64,000 bases of DNA from Janthinobacterium sp. PC23-8 (GTDB lineage: Bacteria; Pseudomonadota; Gammaproteobacteria; Burkholderiales; Burkholderiaceae_D): contig NZ_NJGY01000005.1 in NCBI RefSeq assembly GCF_002250505.1, forward strand, positions 149,157-213,156, written 5' to 3'. The notes beneath the pieces were generated by a model that made no database searches, had not been told where the DNA came from, and worked only from the letters and a program-made list of their open reading frames with translations. The position numbers and the translations under genes are program-made. Below are positions 41,101 through 50,142 of the stretch, piece after piece. The first letter of the stretch is position 1; each line of letters begins with the position of its first letter.

Positions 41101-43931
41101 TCGTCAAGCTGGGCCAGGCTTGCACGGGCCAGACCGATGCCAAAGGCTTGCTGTTATGCGACGTCAAGGCGCCCGCCAGCGGCAACCTGATCCTGCGCGC
41201 CAGCACGCGCGATGGCGCCGGCCGCGCGGCGGTGGCCAACCGCGATACCTGGGTGGCCGGCAGCGGCGACTGGTGGTTCGACGCCAGCGACAACGACCGC
41301 ATCGACTTGCTGCCGGAAAAGAAACGCTATGAACCGGGTGAGCAGGCCAGCTTGCAGGTGCGCATGCCGTTTCGCGCCGGCACGGCCCTGATCACGGTCG
41401 AGCGCGAAGGCATACTCGACACCTATGTGCGCCAGTTGAACGGGCGCGAACCGCTGGTGTCCATACCCGTCAAGCCCAACTACGCGCCCAACGTGTATGT
41501 CTCGGTGCTGGTGGTGCGCGGGCGGGTCGATGGCGTGCAGCCCACAAGCCTGGTCGACCTCGGCAAGCCGGCCTACAAGATGGGCATCGCGCCCTTGAAC
41601 GTAGGCTGGCAGGCGCATGAACTGCGCGTGATGGTAGTGTCGGACAAGGACGTGTATCAAACCCGCGACAAGGCCGAAGTGTCGGTGCGCGTGCGCCGCG
41701 CCGATGGCCAGCCGCTGCCGGCGGGCGCCGAAGTGGCGCTGGCCGCCGTCGACACGGGCTTGCTGGAACTGATGCCCAACGACAGCTGGAAATTGCTCGA
41801 CGCCATGATGGCGCGCCGCAGCCTGCAGGTGGAAACGGCGACCGCGCAGATGCAGGTGATCGGCAAGCGCCACTTCGGCCGCAAGGCTTTTCCGGCCGGC
41901 GGTGGCGGCGGCAAGGGCGCCAGCCGCGAGCTGTTCGACACCCTGCTGTTCTGGAAAGGCACGGTCAAGCTCGACGCCAAAGGCGAAGCGACGGTGCAAG
42001 TGCCGCTGAACGACTCGCTGACGGGCTTTCGCATCGTCGCCATTGCCAGCGCCGGCCAGCAGTTCTTCGGCACCGGCAGCACCGACATACGCACCTCGCA
42101 AGACCTGATCATCCTGTCGGGCCTGCCGGCGCTGGTGCGCGAAGGCGACCAGCTGCGCGCAGGCTTTACGGTGCGCAATACCTCCAGTGCCTCCCTGAAC
42201 GTGGAACTGAACGCCACTGCCGCCGGCAAGGCGCTGCCGCGCCAGCATCTCGCTTTGGCTGCTGGCGAAGCGCGCGAGGCTGGCTGGGATTACCCGGTGC
42301 CGGTGGGCGCGACCAGCGTCGTGTGGCAAGTCAGTGCGAAAGCGGGCGGGCGCACCGATCAGCTCAACATCACGCAGAAAGTGGCGCAGGCCACGCCCGT
42401 GCGCACCTACCAGGCGACGCTGGTGCAGCTGGACCAGCCCATCAATATTGCGGTGCAGCAGCCGGCCGGCGCCTTGCCGGGCCGTGGCGGTATCCAGACC
42501 AGCTTTGCCGCCAGGCTCGGGGGCGAGCTGCCCGGCGTGCGCGAGTACATGCAAGCCTACCCGTACACCTGCTTCGAGCAGAGCAGCTCGAAAGCCATCG
42601 CCCTGGGCGACCATGCTCTGTGGCAGGCGACAGTCGCCAGGCTGCCGGCCTATCTCGATGCGGACGGCCTGCTGAAATATTTCCCGTTGATGGAGCAGGG
42701 CAGCGACAGCCTGACGGCGTATATCTTGTCGGTCGCGGCCGAAGCGGGCTATGCGATACCGGAGCAAGCGAAGAACCGCATGGAGGAAGCCTTGACCGCC
42801 TTCGTGCAGGGCCGCATCGTGCGCCATTCGGCGCTGGCCGCCAACGACCTGGCCGTGCGCAAGCTGGCCGCGCTGGAAGCCTTGTCGCGCTCGGGCAAGG
42901 TGCCGCCCGACGCCCTGGAGTCGATCAGCATCGATCCGAAGCTATGGCCGACCTCGGCCTTGATCGACTGGTCGCTGTTGCTGCAGCGCACGCCGAAGCT
43001 GGCGCGCCGCGACGCCCTGCTGGCCGAGGCGCAGCAGATACTGCGTAGCCGCCTGAACTTCCAGGGCACGACCATGGGCTTTTCCACCGAGCGCAAGGAT
43101 AACTGGTGGTGGCTGATGGTGTCCGGCGACGTCAACGCCAACCGCCTGCTGCTGGCCGTGATGGACGAGCCGGCCTGGAAAGACGATATCGGCCGCCTGG
43201 CGCGCGCCAGCCTGGGCCGCCAGAAAAAGGGCCGCTGGGATACCACCGTGGCCAATGCCTGGGGCACGCTGGCGATCGCAAAATTTTCGGCCAAATTCGA
43301 GTCGACTCCTGTGACGGGTGCCGTTGCCGCCAGGCTGGGCAGCGACACGCAAACCCTGCTGTGGAACCAGGCCGCCAAACTCGGTCCCGTGTTGCAGCCC
43401 TGGCCGGCCGGCAAGGATACCCTGGGCCTGGCCAACAGCGGCACCGGCAAGCCCTGGGCCACCGTGCAAAGCCTGGCGGCCATTCCACTCAGGGCGCCCA
43501 TATCGAGCGGCTACACGGTCAAAAAAACCATCACGCCGGTCGAACAGAAGACCGCCGGCACATGGTCGCGCGGCGACATCTACCGCGTGCGTCTGGACTT
43601 GTCAGCCCAGGCCGACATGAGCTGGGTGGTGGTCGACGACCCGATCCCGGCCAGCGCCAGCGTGCTGGGCAATGGCCTGGGCCGCGATTCGGCACTGGCC
43701 ACGGCTGGCGAAAAAGTGGCGGGCCGGGTCTGGCCCACGTTCGAGGAACGCGCGTTCGACGCCTTCCGCGCCTATTACGCTTATGTGCCGAAAGGCACGT
43801 GGAGCGTGGAATACACGGTGCGCCTGAACAATGCCGGCGACTTCAGCTTGCCGGCCACGAGGATCGAGGCGATGTATGCGCCGGACATGTTTGGCGAGAG
43901 CCCCAACGCCAGCGTCAAGGTGGGGCAGTGA
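38190..43931 (+). CDS. alpha-2-macroglobulin family protein (YfhM-like) with thioester
   Basis: The 1913-residue protein has an N-terminal signal peptide (MLLSKVLMLCLSAAVPPAVW), MG-type beta domains, MG2 and A2M regions (FDRTLLRAGETVHMKHFIRK; GTGSTDIRTSQDLIILSGLP), and a thioester CFEQ at Cys1461 (codons 42570-42581). The thioester lets it trap proteases covalently, as in bacterial type 1 macroglobulins. GTG 38190 has CAGGAG 7 nt upstream; GTG 38121 is an alternative without such a site. The lipobox of ECAM is not seen. The penicillin-binding protein 1C gene overlaps it by 4 nt. Confidence 0.92.
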   Translation: MPKLPSQSMLLSKVLMLCLSAAVPPAVWADAGVASFSPSGTIKAVRQVRVQFATPMVPMGDMALPAPFAVDCGKAEPAVVAGTGRWADERNWAYDFARDLPAGVACTFALKANLKDQAGQAVRGQASYRFSTGGPAIVEAAPYDGQPRIDENQIFVLGLDAVPDEASVVANAYCRADGINEKIGVRLLQGQDLEQILALRKGFLERYFGAYFKKRGGVWKTSMLVRSKGAPPLPVAVLQCKRSFPANAKVSLVWGAGIAGAGEPGIVSDKAQTLNFKTRPDFTARFNCQRSNPKAPCIPFLPMRVQFSAPVKAELVRASTLTGAGQTWRPSVAEGDEKAEFLTEATFKGPFPEQASLVLALPPKLQDDAGRDLLNGARFPMTVRTGEQPPLLKFPAPFGILEAKGDGLLPVTVRNIEPVLSGKEVGKEVGAADGATLRVPDNDDQFIIEWMRRLAGEGKVNEYWQPNAQYAGSMKKSVLEGSPGARAIKLPRPSGKKTFEVIGIPLARPGFYVVELASPILGKALQGKPSTAYIRTAALVTNLAAHFKHGAQSSLVWVTSLDQGAPVARAQVAVRDCAGKLLWQGVTDNHGVAQIREELAKSSCKNNPHYFVSARSGGDMTFTLSDWVGGIEAWRFNLPTDDTRADNTLLATVFDRTLLRAGETVHMKHFIRKHTQQGFELAGKGNGPGSATSVVIAHMGSAQKYELPLRWSASGSAENDWVIPADAKQGQYEVTMAGKPSGTFRVEAFRVPTMKAVLQGPKAPAVQVSSISLDAQINYLAGGAATNAPVKLRTLLQDKQVTFADYADYSFSNGDVKEGLVKQGTQQEDDGESGGPWQDESHGRPGAAQAARTQSLNLDKAGGARIVVDQLPKLSTPRDLVAELAFQDANGETASVATRVPLWTSNVVIGIKPDAWALSRDQFKFTVAVLSLDGKPVANAAVAVDFFQRNSYSHRRRLIGGFYAYENSSNIVKLGQACTGQTDAKGLLLCDVKAPASGNLILRASTRDGAGRAAVANRDTWVAGSGDWWFDASDNDRIDLLPEKKRYEPGEQASLQVRMPFRAGTALITVEREGILDTYVRQLNGREPLVSIPVKPNYAPNVYVSVLVVRGRVDGVQPTSLVDLGKPAYKMGIAPLNVGWQAHELRVMVVSDKDVYQTRDKAEVSVRVRRADGQPLPAGAEVALAAVDTGLLELMPNDSWKLLDAMMARRSLQVETATAQMQVIGKRHFGRKAFPAGGGGGKGASRELFDTLLFWKGTVKLDAKGEATVQVPLNDSLTGFRIVAIASAGQQFFGTGSTDIRTSQDLIILSGLPALVREGDQLRAGFTVRNTSSASLNVELNATAAGKALPRQHLALAAGEAREAGWDYPVPVGATSVVWQVSAKAGGRTDQLNITQKVAQATPVRTYQATLVQLDQPINIAVQQPAGALPGRGGIQTSFAARLGGELPGVREYMQAYPYTCFEQSSSKAIALGDHALWQATVARLPAYLDADGLLKYFPLMEQGSDSLTAYILSVAAEAGYAIPEQAKNRMEEALTAFVQGRIVRHSALAANDLAVRKLAALEALSRSGKVPPDALESISIDPKLWPTSALIDWSLLLQRTPKLARRDALLAEAQQILRSRLNFQGTTMGFSTERKDNWWWLMVSGDVNANRLLLAVMDEPAWKDDIGRLARASLGRQKKGRWDTTVANAWGTLAIAKFSAKFESTPVTGAVAARLGSDTQTLLWNQAAKLGPVLQPWPAGKDTLGLANSGTGKPWATVQSLAAIPLRAPISSGYTVKKTITPVEQKTAGTWSRGDIYRVRLDLSAQADMSWVVVDDPIPASASVLGNGLGRDSALATAGEKVAGRVWPTFEERAFDAFRAYYAYVPKGTWSVEYTVRLNNAGDFSLPATRIEAMYAPDMFGESPNASVKVGQ

Positions 43932-46042
43932 AGCAAGTTGCGATGGCTGCGTTGCTGGCCAGCCTGGCGCTGCCGGTCTGGGCGGTAGCTGCGCCCATCC
44001 CGACGCCGGCGCAAGTGCAGGCCGCGTATCGCAGCTCCGAAGCGCAGTTGTTCGATCGTGGCGGCGCCGGCCTGCAAGCGCTGCGGGTCGATATGCAGGC
44101 GCGCCGCCTGCCCTGGGTGGCGCTGGCCGATATCTCGCCGGCGCTGCAGCAGGCGGTGCTGCTGGCCGAAGACCAGCGCTTCATGCGCCATGGCGGGGTG
44201 GATATTGCGGCGGTGGCCACGGCGGCCTGGGACAATCTGTTTTCCAGCAAGGCCAGGGGCGCTTCGACCATCACCATGCAACTGGCGGGCCAGCTCGATC
44301 CGGCCCTGCAAGGGTCCAGAAACGGCCGCAGCGTGGGCCAGAAATGGCAACAGATGCGCGCCGCGCGCGAGATCGAGGCCAGCTGGAGCAAGGCGCAGAT
44401 TTTTGAGGCGTATCTGAACCTGGTGTCGTTTCGCGGCGACCTGCAGGGCGTTGCCGCCGCCTCGAATACGCTGTTCGGCAAGGCGCCCTCGGGGCTGAAC
44501 CAGACCGACGGCATTATCCTGGCCAGCCTGGTGCGCGCGCCGAATGCGCCGCTGGCGGCGGTGACGCGGCGCGCCTGCGCGCTGGCGCACGAATGGCGCA
44601 TGGACAGCAGCTGCCAGCTGATCGGCCAGCGCGTGCAGACGGCCTTGCAGCGCGGCAACCAGTTGCTCGAGCCGGCCCCGGCGCCGCAAGTGGCGCGCCA
44701 GTTGTTGAAGCAGGCCGGCGCGCAAGTGGCCAGTACGCTCGACGGCGCGCTGCAGCGCTTTGCGCAGGACACTTTGCGCCAGCAACTGGCGTTTCTGCGC
44801 GAGCGTAACGTCAACGACGGCGCCATTATCGTGCTCGACAATCGCAGCGGAGACATTCTTGCCTATGTCGGCAACGCGGGCGGCAGCGAAGTCGATGGGG
44901 TGACGGCGCCGCGCCAGGCCGGCTCGACCCTGAAACCCTTTTTGTATGGCCTGGCCATCGAGCGCCGGCTGCTGACGGCCGCCTCCGTCATGGACGACAC
45001 GCCCCTCGATATCGCCACCGGTGGCGGCATGTATGTGCCGCAAAACTATGACCGCCACTTCAAGGGCCATGTCAGCGCCCGCACCAGCCTGGCCAGCTCG
45101 CTCAATATCCCGGCCGTGCGCACGGTGCTGCTGACGGGCCAGGACAGTTTTTACAATCGATTGAAAGATGTCGGGCTGGCCAGCCTGAGCGAGCCGGCCG
45201 AATACTACGGGCCGTCGCTGGCGCTGGGCTCGTCCGAAGTGACCTTGCTGGAGCTGGCCAACGCCTACCGGGTGCTGGCCAATGGCGGCCTGTACAGCAC
45301 GGCCAGCGTACGGCCGGGGCAGGCGGGCGCCGGCAAGCGCCGCGTGATGGATGCGGGCGCGGCCTTTATCGTCAGCGATATCCTGTCCGACCGCGCCGCG
45401 CGCAGCATGACCTTTGGCCTCTCCAACGAGCTGGGCACGAATTTCTGGAGCGCCGTGAAGACCGGTACCAGCAAGGACATGCGCGACAACTGGTGCGTCG
45501 GCTATGCCGAACGCTATACGGTGGGGGTGTGGGTCGGCAATTTCGACGGCCAGCCGATGTGGGATGTGTCGGGCGTGACGGGCGCCGCACCCGTCTGGCA
45601 TGACGTGATGGCGTATTTGCACCGGCAGGTGGCCAGCCACGCGCCGAAGCCGCCGGTGGGCGTGCTGCAGCAGGCGGTGAGTTACCGGCCGGCGTTCGAG
45701 GCGCCGCGCCGCGAGTGGTTTATCGCCGGCACCGAAAGCGCGGTGATTGCCGTGCTGGATGACGCCTCGCGCCCGCCCGCCATCGTCTATCCGGCCGACG
45801 ACAGCATCCTGGCCATCGATCCCGATATTCCCCAGCCGTTGCAGCGCGTGTTTTTCCAGGCGCAGGCCGGGCACGGCTTGCGCTGGCGGCTCGACGGCAG
45901 GGACCTGGGTCCGGCCGACGACAGCCTCGGCTGGAAGCCGGCGTCCGGCAAGCATGCGCTGGAGCTGGTCAACGGCAAGGGCAAGGCGGTGGCGCAGTCG
46001 GCCTTCGAGGTGCGCGGCAACGCGCTGGCGCGGCGTGACTGA
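43928..46042 (+). CDS. pbpC: penicillin-binding protein 1C
   Basis: The 704-residue class A enzyme begins with a signal/anchor segment (VAMAALLASLALPVWAVAAP). The GT51 glycosyltransferase domain shows LAEDQRFMRHGGVDIAAVA (catalytic Glu81) and GASTITMQLAGQL. The transpeptidase domain has STLK (Ser333), the SLN motif in SSLNIPAVR, and KTGTS (Lys511). A C-terminal BiPBP_C beta domain follows (ILAIDPDIPQPLQRVFFQAQ). GTG 43928 overlaps the macroglobulin stop (GTGA). The pair is conserved: PbpC is thought to repair peptidoglycan where the macroglobulin traps invading proteases. Confidence 0.93.
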   Translation: MKQVAMAALLASLALPVWAVAAPIPTPAQVQAAYRSSEAQLFDRGGAGLQALRVDMQARRLPWVALADISPALQQAVLLAEDQRFMRHGGVDIAAVATAAWDNLFSSKARGASTITMQLAGQLDPALQGSRNGRSVGQKWQQMRAAREIEASWSKAQIFEAYLNLVSFRGDLQGVAAASNTLFGKAPSGLNQTDGIILASLVRAPNAPLAAVTRRACALAHEWRMDSSCQLIGQRVQTALQRGNQLLEPAPAPQVARQLLKQAGAQVASTLDGALQRFAQDTLRQQLAFLRERNVNDGAIIVLDNRSGDILAYVGNAGGSEVDGVTAPRQAGSTLKPFLYGLAIERRLLTAASVMDDTPLDIATGGGMYVPQNYDRHFKGHVSARTSLASSLNIPAVRTVLLTGQDSFYNRLKDVGLASLSEPAEYYGPSLALGSSEVTLLELANAYRVLANGGLYSTASVRPGQAGAGKRRVMDAGAAFIVSDILSDRAARSMTFGLSNELGTNFWSAVKTGTSKDMRDNWCVGYAERYTVGVWVGNFDGQPMWDVSGVTGAAPVWHDVMAYLHRQVASHAPKPPVGVLQQAVSYRPAFEAPRREWFIAGTESAVIAVLDDASRPPAIVYPADDSILAIDPDIPQPLQRVFFQAQAGHGLRWRLDGRDLGPADDSLGWKPASGKHALELVNGKGKAVAQSAFEVRGNALARRD

Positions 46043-46084
46043 AAAAGCGGGCAGCTGTTCAAGGCCAGTTGATCAATATCGCGT

Positions 46085-46351
46085 TCAGCGCTTGCGCATT
46101 TTCGACCAGGCGCTGGGCTGGGGATCGGCCAGCCGCCTGTCGGCCAGGCCAGGTGCCAGCCATAACAGCAGCAGCCAGGTCATGAACGACAACAAGCGCT
46201 GCAGTGCGCCGGCGCACAGCGAGAAAATGACAAACCATGCCAGCGAGTATGTGTGCGGCACTCGCGCGCTCTGGAACAGGAAAAACGTAGCAAGGGCTGC
46301 CAGCAGCAGCATGGGAAGTTCAAACCACCATTTGCGTTCGATCGGGGACAT
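46085..46351 (-). CDS. small membrane protein, unknown
   Basis: An 88-residue protein with two hydrophobic stretches (ELPMLLLAALATFFLFQSA; FMTWLLLLWLAPGLA) and a basic tail (AWSKMRKR). It is not recognised. The ATG at 46351 lacks a strong ribosome-binding site. It is convergent with pbpC, 42 nt beyond its stop. Confidence 0.5.
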   Translation of the reverse strand: MSPIERKWWFELPMLLLAALATFFLFQSARVPHTYSLAWFVIFSLCAGALQRLLSFMTWLLLLWLAPGLADRRLADPQPSAWSKMRKR

Positions 46352-46409
46352 GGTTTCATCGGGAAAGTTGCTTTCCTTGATGATAACGCAATATGGACGT
46401 AGCGTTAAA

Positions 46410-46790
46410 TTATTGCATGGTCGCCGGCGTGGTCGGCGGCACCGGTGGCATCGGCGGGACTGGCGCGCCTGGAATGGACGGCGGGCTCAAGGTGCCGGGC
46501 ACGGGCTGAGTGTTGGGTGGGGGGGCGGGCAACGGTGCGGGACGATGCTGCTTGTCGCGTTTTATCGCCCGCTGGTCCCTGGCAGGGCGTTCATGCTGGC
46601 GCATCTTGCTGCCTGGCATGGGTTTGCCCTTGTTGTCGAGCTTGTCGGACTCGTCGGATTGTTGGCCCGGGTCGCGCTGGTTGTTGACGTGGTTGCCGGT
46701 CTGGTTGAGGTTGGTGGTCGACTGGGCTTGTACCCAGGCGCCGCCGACGGTCATCAGGGCGGCGGAAAGCAGAAGAGCGGCGGTTTTCAT
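46410..46790 (-). CDS. secreted proline-rich protein, unknown
   Basis: The 126-residue protein has a signal peptide (MKTAALLLSAALMTVGGAWV, cleavage after VQAQ), a polar middle (NLNQTGNHVNNQRDPGQQSD; ERPARDQRAIKRDKQHRP) and a Pro-rich C terminus (PGAPVPPMPPVPPTTPATMQ). Low complexity prevents a family call. ATG 46790 has AGGA 10 nt upstream. Confidence 0.6.
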   Translation of the reverse strand: MKTAALLLSAALMTVGGAWVQAQSTTNLNQTGNHVNNQRDPGQQSDESDKLDNKGKPMPGSKMRQHERPARDQRAIKRDKQHRPAPLPAPPPNTQPVPGTLSPPSIPGAPVPPMPPVPPTTPATMQ

Positions 46791-46904
46791 GGTGCGTGTC
46801 CTGTCGTGATTGATCGATGCGGCATTGTCACATATAGAATCCATCAAGCAGGTAGGAGCACGCCTCAGCCCCATGTCGGCGCATGACTGACAAGCGTGCC
46901 AGCG

Positions 46905-48251
46905 TCAGCGAAACTGCTCGGTGGAAATATCGAACCGCTTGAGCTTGTCGTACAGGGTTTTTTTCGGAATATTCAGGCTGGCCGCCGCCTCGATCACATT
47001 GCCGTTATGGCGCCGCAGCGCCTCTTCGATAATCGAGATTTCGAACGCATCGACCTGCTCGGCGAGCGAGGCCTCGCGGCAGCCGGCCGGGTTCAAGGTA
47101 TCGTCGAGCAAACCGAGCACGAAACGGTCGGCCACATTGTGCAGTTCGCGCACATTGCCGGCCCAGCGCTGCGCCATCAGCGAGGCCAGCAGTTCGCCGC
47201 TGACGAGGGCCGCCGGCTGGCCATAGCGCAGCGCCGCCTGCAGCACGAAAAACTCGAACAGCAGCGGAATGTCTTCGCGCCGGTTGCGCAAGGAAGGCAA
47301 GGTAAGGCTGGCGACATTGAGGCGGTAATACAGGTCGGCGCGGAACTTGCCCTGTTCGGCCAGCACATTCAAATCTTCCTTTGCGGCGGCGATCACGCGA
47401 AAGTTCACCGAAATCAGTTTATTGGAACCGAGCCGTTCGACCTGGCGCTCCTGCAGCACGCGCAGCAATTTCACCTGCAGCGCCAGCGGCATGCTTTCGA
47501 TCTCATCGAGGAACAGGGTGCCGCCGTTGGCGTATTCGATCTTGCCGATGCGCTGGCGCTGGGCGCCCGTAAACGCGCCTTCCTCGTGGCCGAACAGTTC
47601 CGATTCAAAGATCGATTCGGGCAGGGCGCCGCAGTTGATGGCGACAAACGGATGATCGCGCCGCTCGCTGAAGTCGTGCAGGCAGCGCGCGACCAGTTCC
47701 TTGCCGGTGCCGGTCTCGCCCAGGATAATGATGTCGGCGGATTTGGGCGCCAGGTTCAGCACCAGCTGGCGTACCTTGGCCATGGCCGCACTGCGCCCGA
47801 CGATGCGCGCCTCGATGCCGACGCGCTGTTCGAGCTGGCGCCGCAAGTTCATGTTTTCCAGCACCAGGTGGCGTTTGTCGAGCGCGCGCCGGCACACTTC
47901 CACCAGCAGGTCGGCCGAGAACGGCTTTTCGATAAAGTCGTAGGCGCCGCGGCGCATGGCGCCCACTGCCATCGATACATCGCCATGGCCGGTGACGAGG
48001 ATGACCGGCAGGCTGGCGTCCTGCGCCACGGCGATATCGAGCAATTTCAAACCGTCGATACCGGGCAGCTTGATGTCGCTCAATAAAATGCCGGCAAATT
48101 CCGGCACCAGGAAGGGCAGGGCTTCCTCGGCCGTGGCAACGGCGGTCACTTGCAGGCCGGCCAGCTCCAGCGACTGGCGCGCGCCCTTGCGCACCACGGC
48201 GTCGTCCTCCACCAGCAGCACTTGCATGCCATCGAAGTTGTTCTCATGCAT
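46905..48251 (-). CDS. sigma-54-dependent response regulator (DctD-like)
   Basis: The 448-residue NtrC-type regulator has a receiver domain with Asp59 (LLSDIKLPG) and Lys109, a AAA+ domain with Walker A GETGTGKE (178-185), GAFTGA (225-230, the sigma-54 contact) and GGTLFLDEIE, and a C-terminal Fis helix-turn-helix (NVIEAAASLNIPKKTLYDKL). It activates sigma-54 promoters when phosphorylated. It overlaps the kinase gene by 8 nt and is the last gene of an operon headed by an ABC importer and a sigma-54 promoter, its likely target. Confidence 0.93.
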   Translation of the reverse strand: MHENNFDGMQVLLVEDDAVVRKGARQSLELAGLQVTAVATAEEALPFLVPEFAGILLSDIKLPGIDGLKLLDIAVAQDASLPVILVTGHGDVSMAVGAMRRGAYDFIEKPFSADLLVEVCRRALDKRHLVLENMNLRRQLEQRVGIEARIVGRSAAMAKVRQLVLNLAPKSADIIILGETGTGKELVARCLHDFSERRDHPFVAINCGALPESIFESELFGHEEGAFTGAQRQRIGKIEYANGGTLFLDEIESMPLALQVKLLRVLQERQVERLGSNKLISVNFRVIAAAKEDLNVLAEQGKFRADLYYRLNVASLTLPSLRNRREDIPLLFEFFVLQAALRYGQPAALVSGELLASLMAQRWAGNVRELHNVADRFVLGLLDDTLNPAGCREASLAEQVDAFEISIIEEALRRHNGNVIEAAASLNIPKKTLYDKLKRFDISTEQFR

Positions 48252-50142
48252 CCGTCTGATCCTTGGTTTGCTCACGCGTGAGCGTGATTGTAAACTGCGC
48301 GCCGCCGCCTTCGGCCGTCGAGCGGTTGCGCACGGCCAGCGCGCCGCCCGCCGCGCGCACGATGCCGGCGCTGATCGACAGGCCCAGGCCCAGGCCCTGT
48401 TCCCTGGTGGTGTAGAAGGGATCGAAGATGCGGTCCAGCGAGGCCAGCGGGATGCCGGGGCCATTGTCGGTCACATGGATCACGGCCAGCTGCCCCTCGC
48501 TGCGCACCTGCAGCCAGATTTGTACCGGCTCGTGTTCCGGTACGGCGTCCATCGCGTTGGTGATCAGGTTGCTGAACACCTGTTCCAGTCCGATGGCATT
48601 GCACAGCACGATGAGCTCGTCTTCAGGCCAGCTTTCATGCAGGGTGAGGCGCTGCGAATGCTTGCGTGTGCGCACCTGCAGCATGGTTTGCCCGAACGCC
48701 TGGCGCACCGACACGGGTTTTCTGGCATCGTCGCTGCGCCGCGCAAAACCCTTCAGTTGCGAGGTGACGTAACCGAGGCGCTTGACCAGGTCGGAAATCG
48801 TCGACAGGTTGTCGAGCGCGTCATCGACGCGTCCGCGCGCGAGCAACACCCTGGCGTTGTCGGAAAAGGTTTGCAGCGCCGCCAGCGGCTGGTTCAGTTC
48901 GTGCGTGACGCCGGCCGCCATCTGGCCGATGGCCGCCAGCTTGCCGCTTTGTACCAGCTCGGCCTGGGCGTAGCGCAAGGTCTGCTCGGCCCGTTCGCGC
49001 TCGGCCACTTCCGCCTGCAGCCGTCCATTGGCATGGAGCAGGTCGGCCGTGCGCTGGGTCACCTTGATTTCCAGCTGTTCATAGGCCAGCGCCAGGGTCT
49101 GCTGGGCCTTGAGCTTGTCGGCGATGCGGCGCCGGCGCTGGCGCGCATACATCAGCGCCAGCATCAGAATCGCCCAGCCCAGGGCCGCGCCGATGGCGGC
49201 ATTGCGGGCCGCCGCGTCAACCTGGTCCAGCTCGGCCAGCACCGTGATCTGCCATTGCAGCGGCCCCAGCGGACGATTCACGGCCAGATAGTCGGCCGTG
49301 CCCGGCAGGGCCGGCAGCTGCTCCGTTTGTACATGCTCGAGCGTCATCACGCTGGCGCCATCGGCGAACTGGCGCTGCAGGCGGTGCGGCAGGATGGGCA
49401 GGTTTTCTTGCAGGAACTGGCGCTGGCTGCTGATGTCTTGCTTGGCCGCCGCCGACAGGGCCGCCAGGGTATTGAATTTGAAGGACGGCGTGCTGGCCAG
49501 GATGATCACGCCATTGGCGTCCTTGACCCAGATCTGTTCGCCCGCGCCCGGCGAGCGCCACGACTGCTCGATCCAGTCCAGGTTGACCTTGGCGGCGACG
49601 ATGCCGATGATGCGCCCGTGGCGCAGCACCGGCTGGGAGATAAAATAGCCGGCCTCGAAAGTGGAGGCGCCAATGCCGTAAAACCGGCCGATGCCGCCGG
49701 CAATCGCGTTCTTGAAATACGGCCGGAAGCCATAGTTGACGCCGACATAGGAACTGGCGTCCTGCCAGTTGCTCGACGCCAAAGTGGTGCCGTGGGCGTC
49801 GAGCACATACACGGCAAAGGCGCCGGCGCGGCGGTTGATATCGACCAGGTAGGCGTTCAGTTCGCTGACCTTGCCTGGCGTGGGCTGTTCGAGCAGCTGC
49901 GCCACGGCCTCGCTTTGCGCCACCGCCAGCGGCAGGAATTCGTATTTGTTGAGGGCGCCGCCGATCGACGCCGCATACAGCTCGGCGCGCGAGTCAAGGG
50001 TGCGGTGCAATTCATCGAGCTGGCGCTGCCGCACCCAGGCATGGGTGGACCAGGTCAGCGCCACCAGCAGCACCAGCGAGGCGCCGGCAAGCAGGGCGCT
50101 GGCCGGCGGTTTCAACAGGTACAAGCGCTTGAACAAGTTCAA
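48244..50142 (-). CDS. sensor histidine kinase (DctB-like)
   Basis: The 632-residue protein has an N-terminal membrane helix (ALLAGASLVLLVALTWSTHA), a periplasmic double PAS-like (PDC/dCache) domain with YGFRPYFKNAIAGGIGRFYG and TFEAGYFISQPVL, and a second membrane helix (AIGAALGWAILMLALMYA). A coiled coil leads to HisKA with THELNQPLAALQTFSDNARV, and a HATPase with N box NLITNAMDAVPE and G box DNGPGI. The architecture is that of DctB, which senses C4-dicarboxylates, but no dctA is near; the ligand is probably what the linked ABC importer carries. Its ATG overlaps the ATPase stop (ATGA). Confidence 0.92.
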   Translation of the reverse strand: MNLFKRLYLLKPPASALLAGASLVLLVALTWSTHAWVRQRQLDELHRTLDSRAELYAASIGGALNKYEFLPLAVAQSEAVAQLLEQPTPGKVSELNAYLVDINRRAGAFAVYVLDAHGTTLASSNWQDASSYVGVNYGFRPYFKNAIAGGIGRFYGIGASTFEAGYFISQPVLRHGRIIGIVAAKVNLDWIEQSWRSPGAGEQIWVKDANGVIILASTPSFKFNTLAALSAAAKQDISSQRQFLQENLPILPHRLQRQFADGASVMTLEHVQTEQLPALPGTADYLAVNRPLGPLQWQITVLAELDQVDAAARNAAIGAALGWAILMLALMYARQRRRRIADKLKAQQTLALAYEQLEIKVTQRTADLLHANGRLQAEVAERERAEQTLRYAQAELVQSGKLAAIGQMAAGVTHELNQPLAALQTFSDNARVLLARGRVDDALDNLSTISDLVKRLGYVTSQLKGFARRSDDARKPVSVRQAFGQTMLQVRTRKHSQRLTLHESWPEDELIVLCNAIGLEQVFSNLITNAMDAVPEHEPVQIWLQVRSEGQLAVIHVTDNGPGIPLASLDRIFDPFYTTREQGLGLGLSISAGIVRAAGGALAVRNRSTAEGGGAQFTITLTREQTKDQTDA

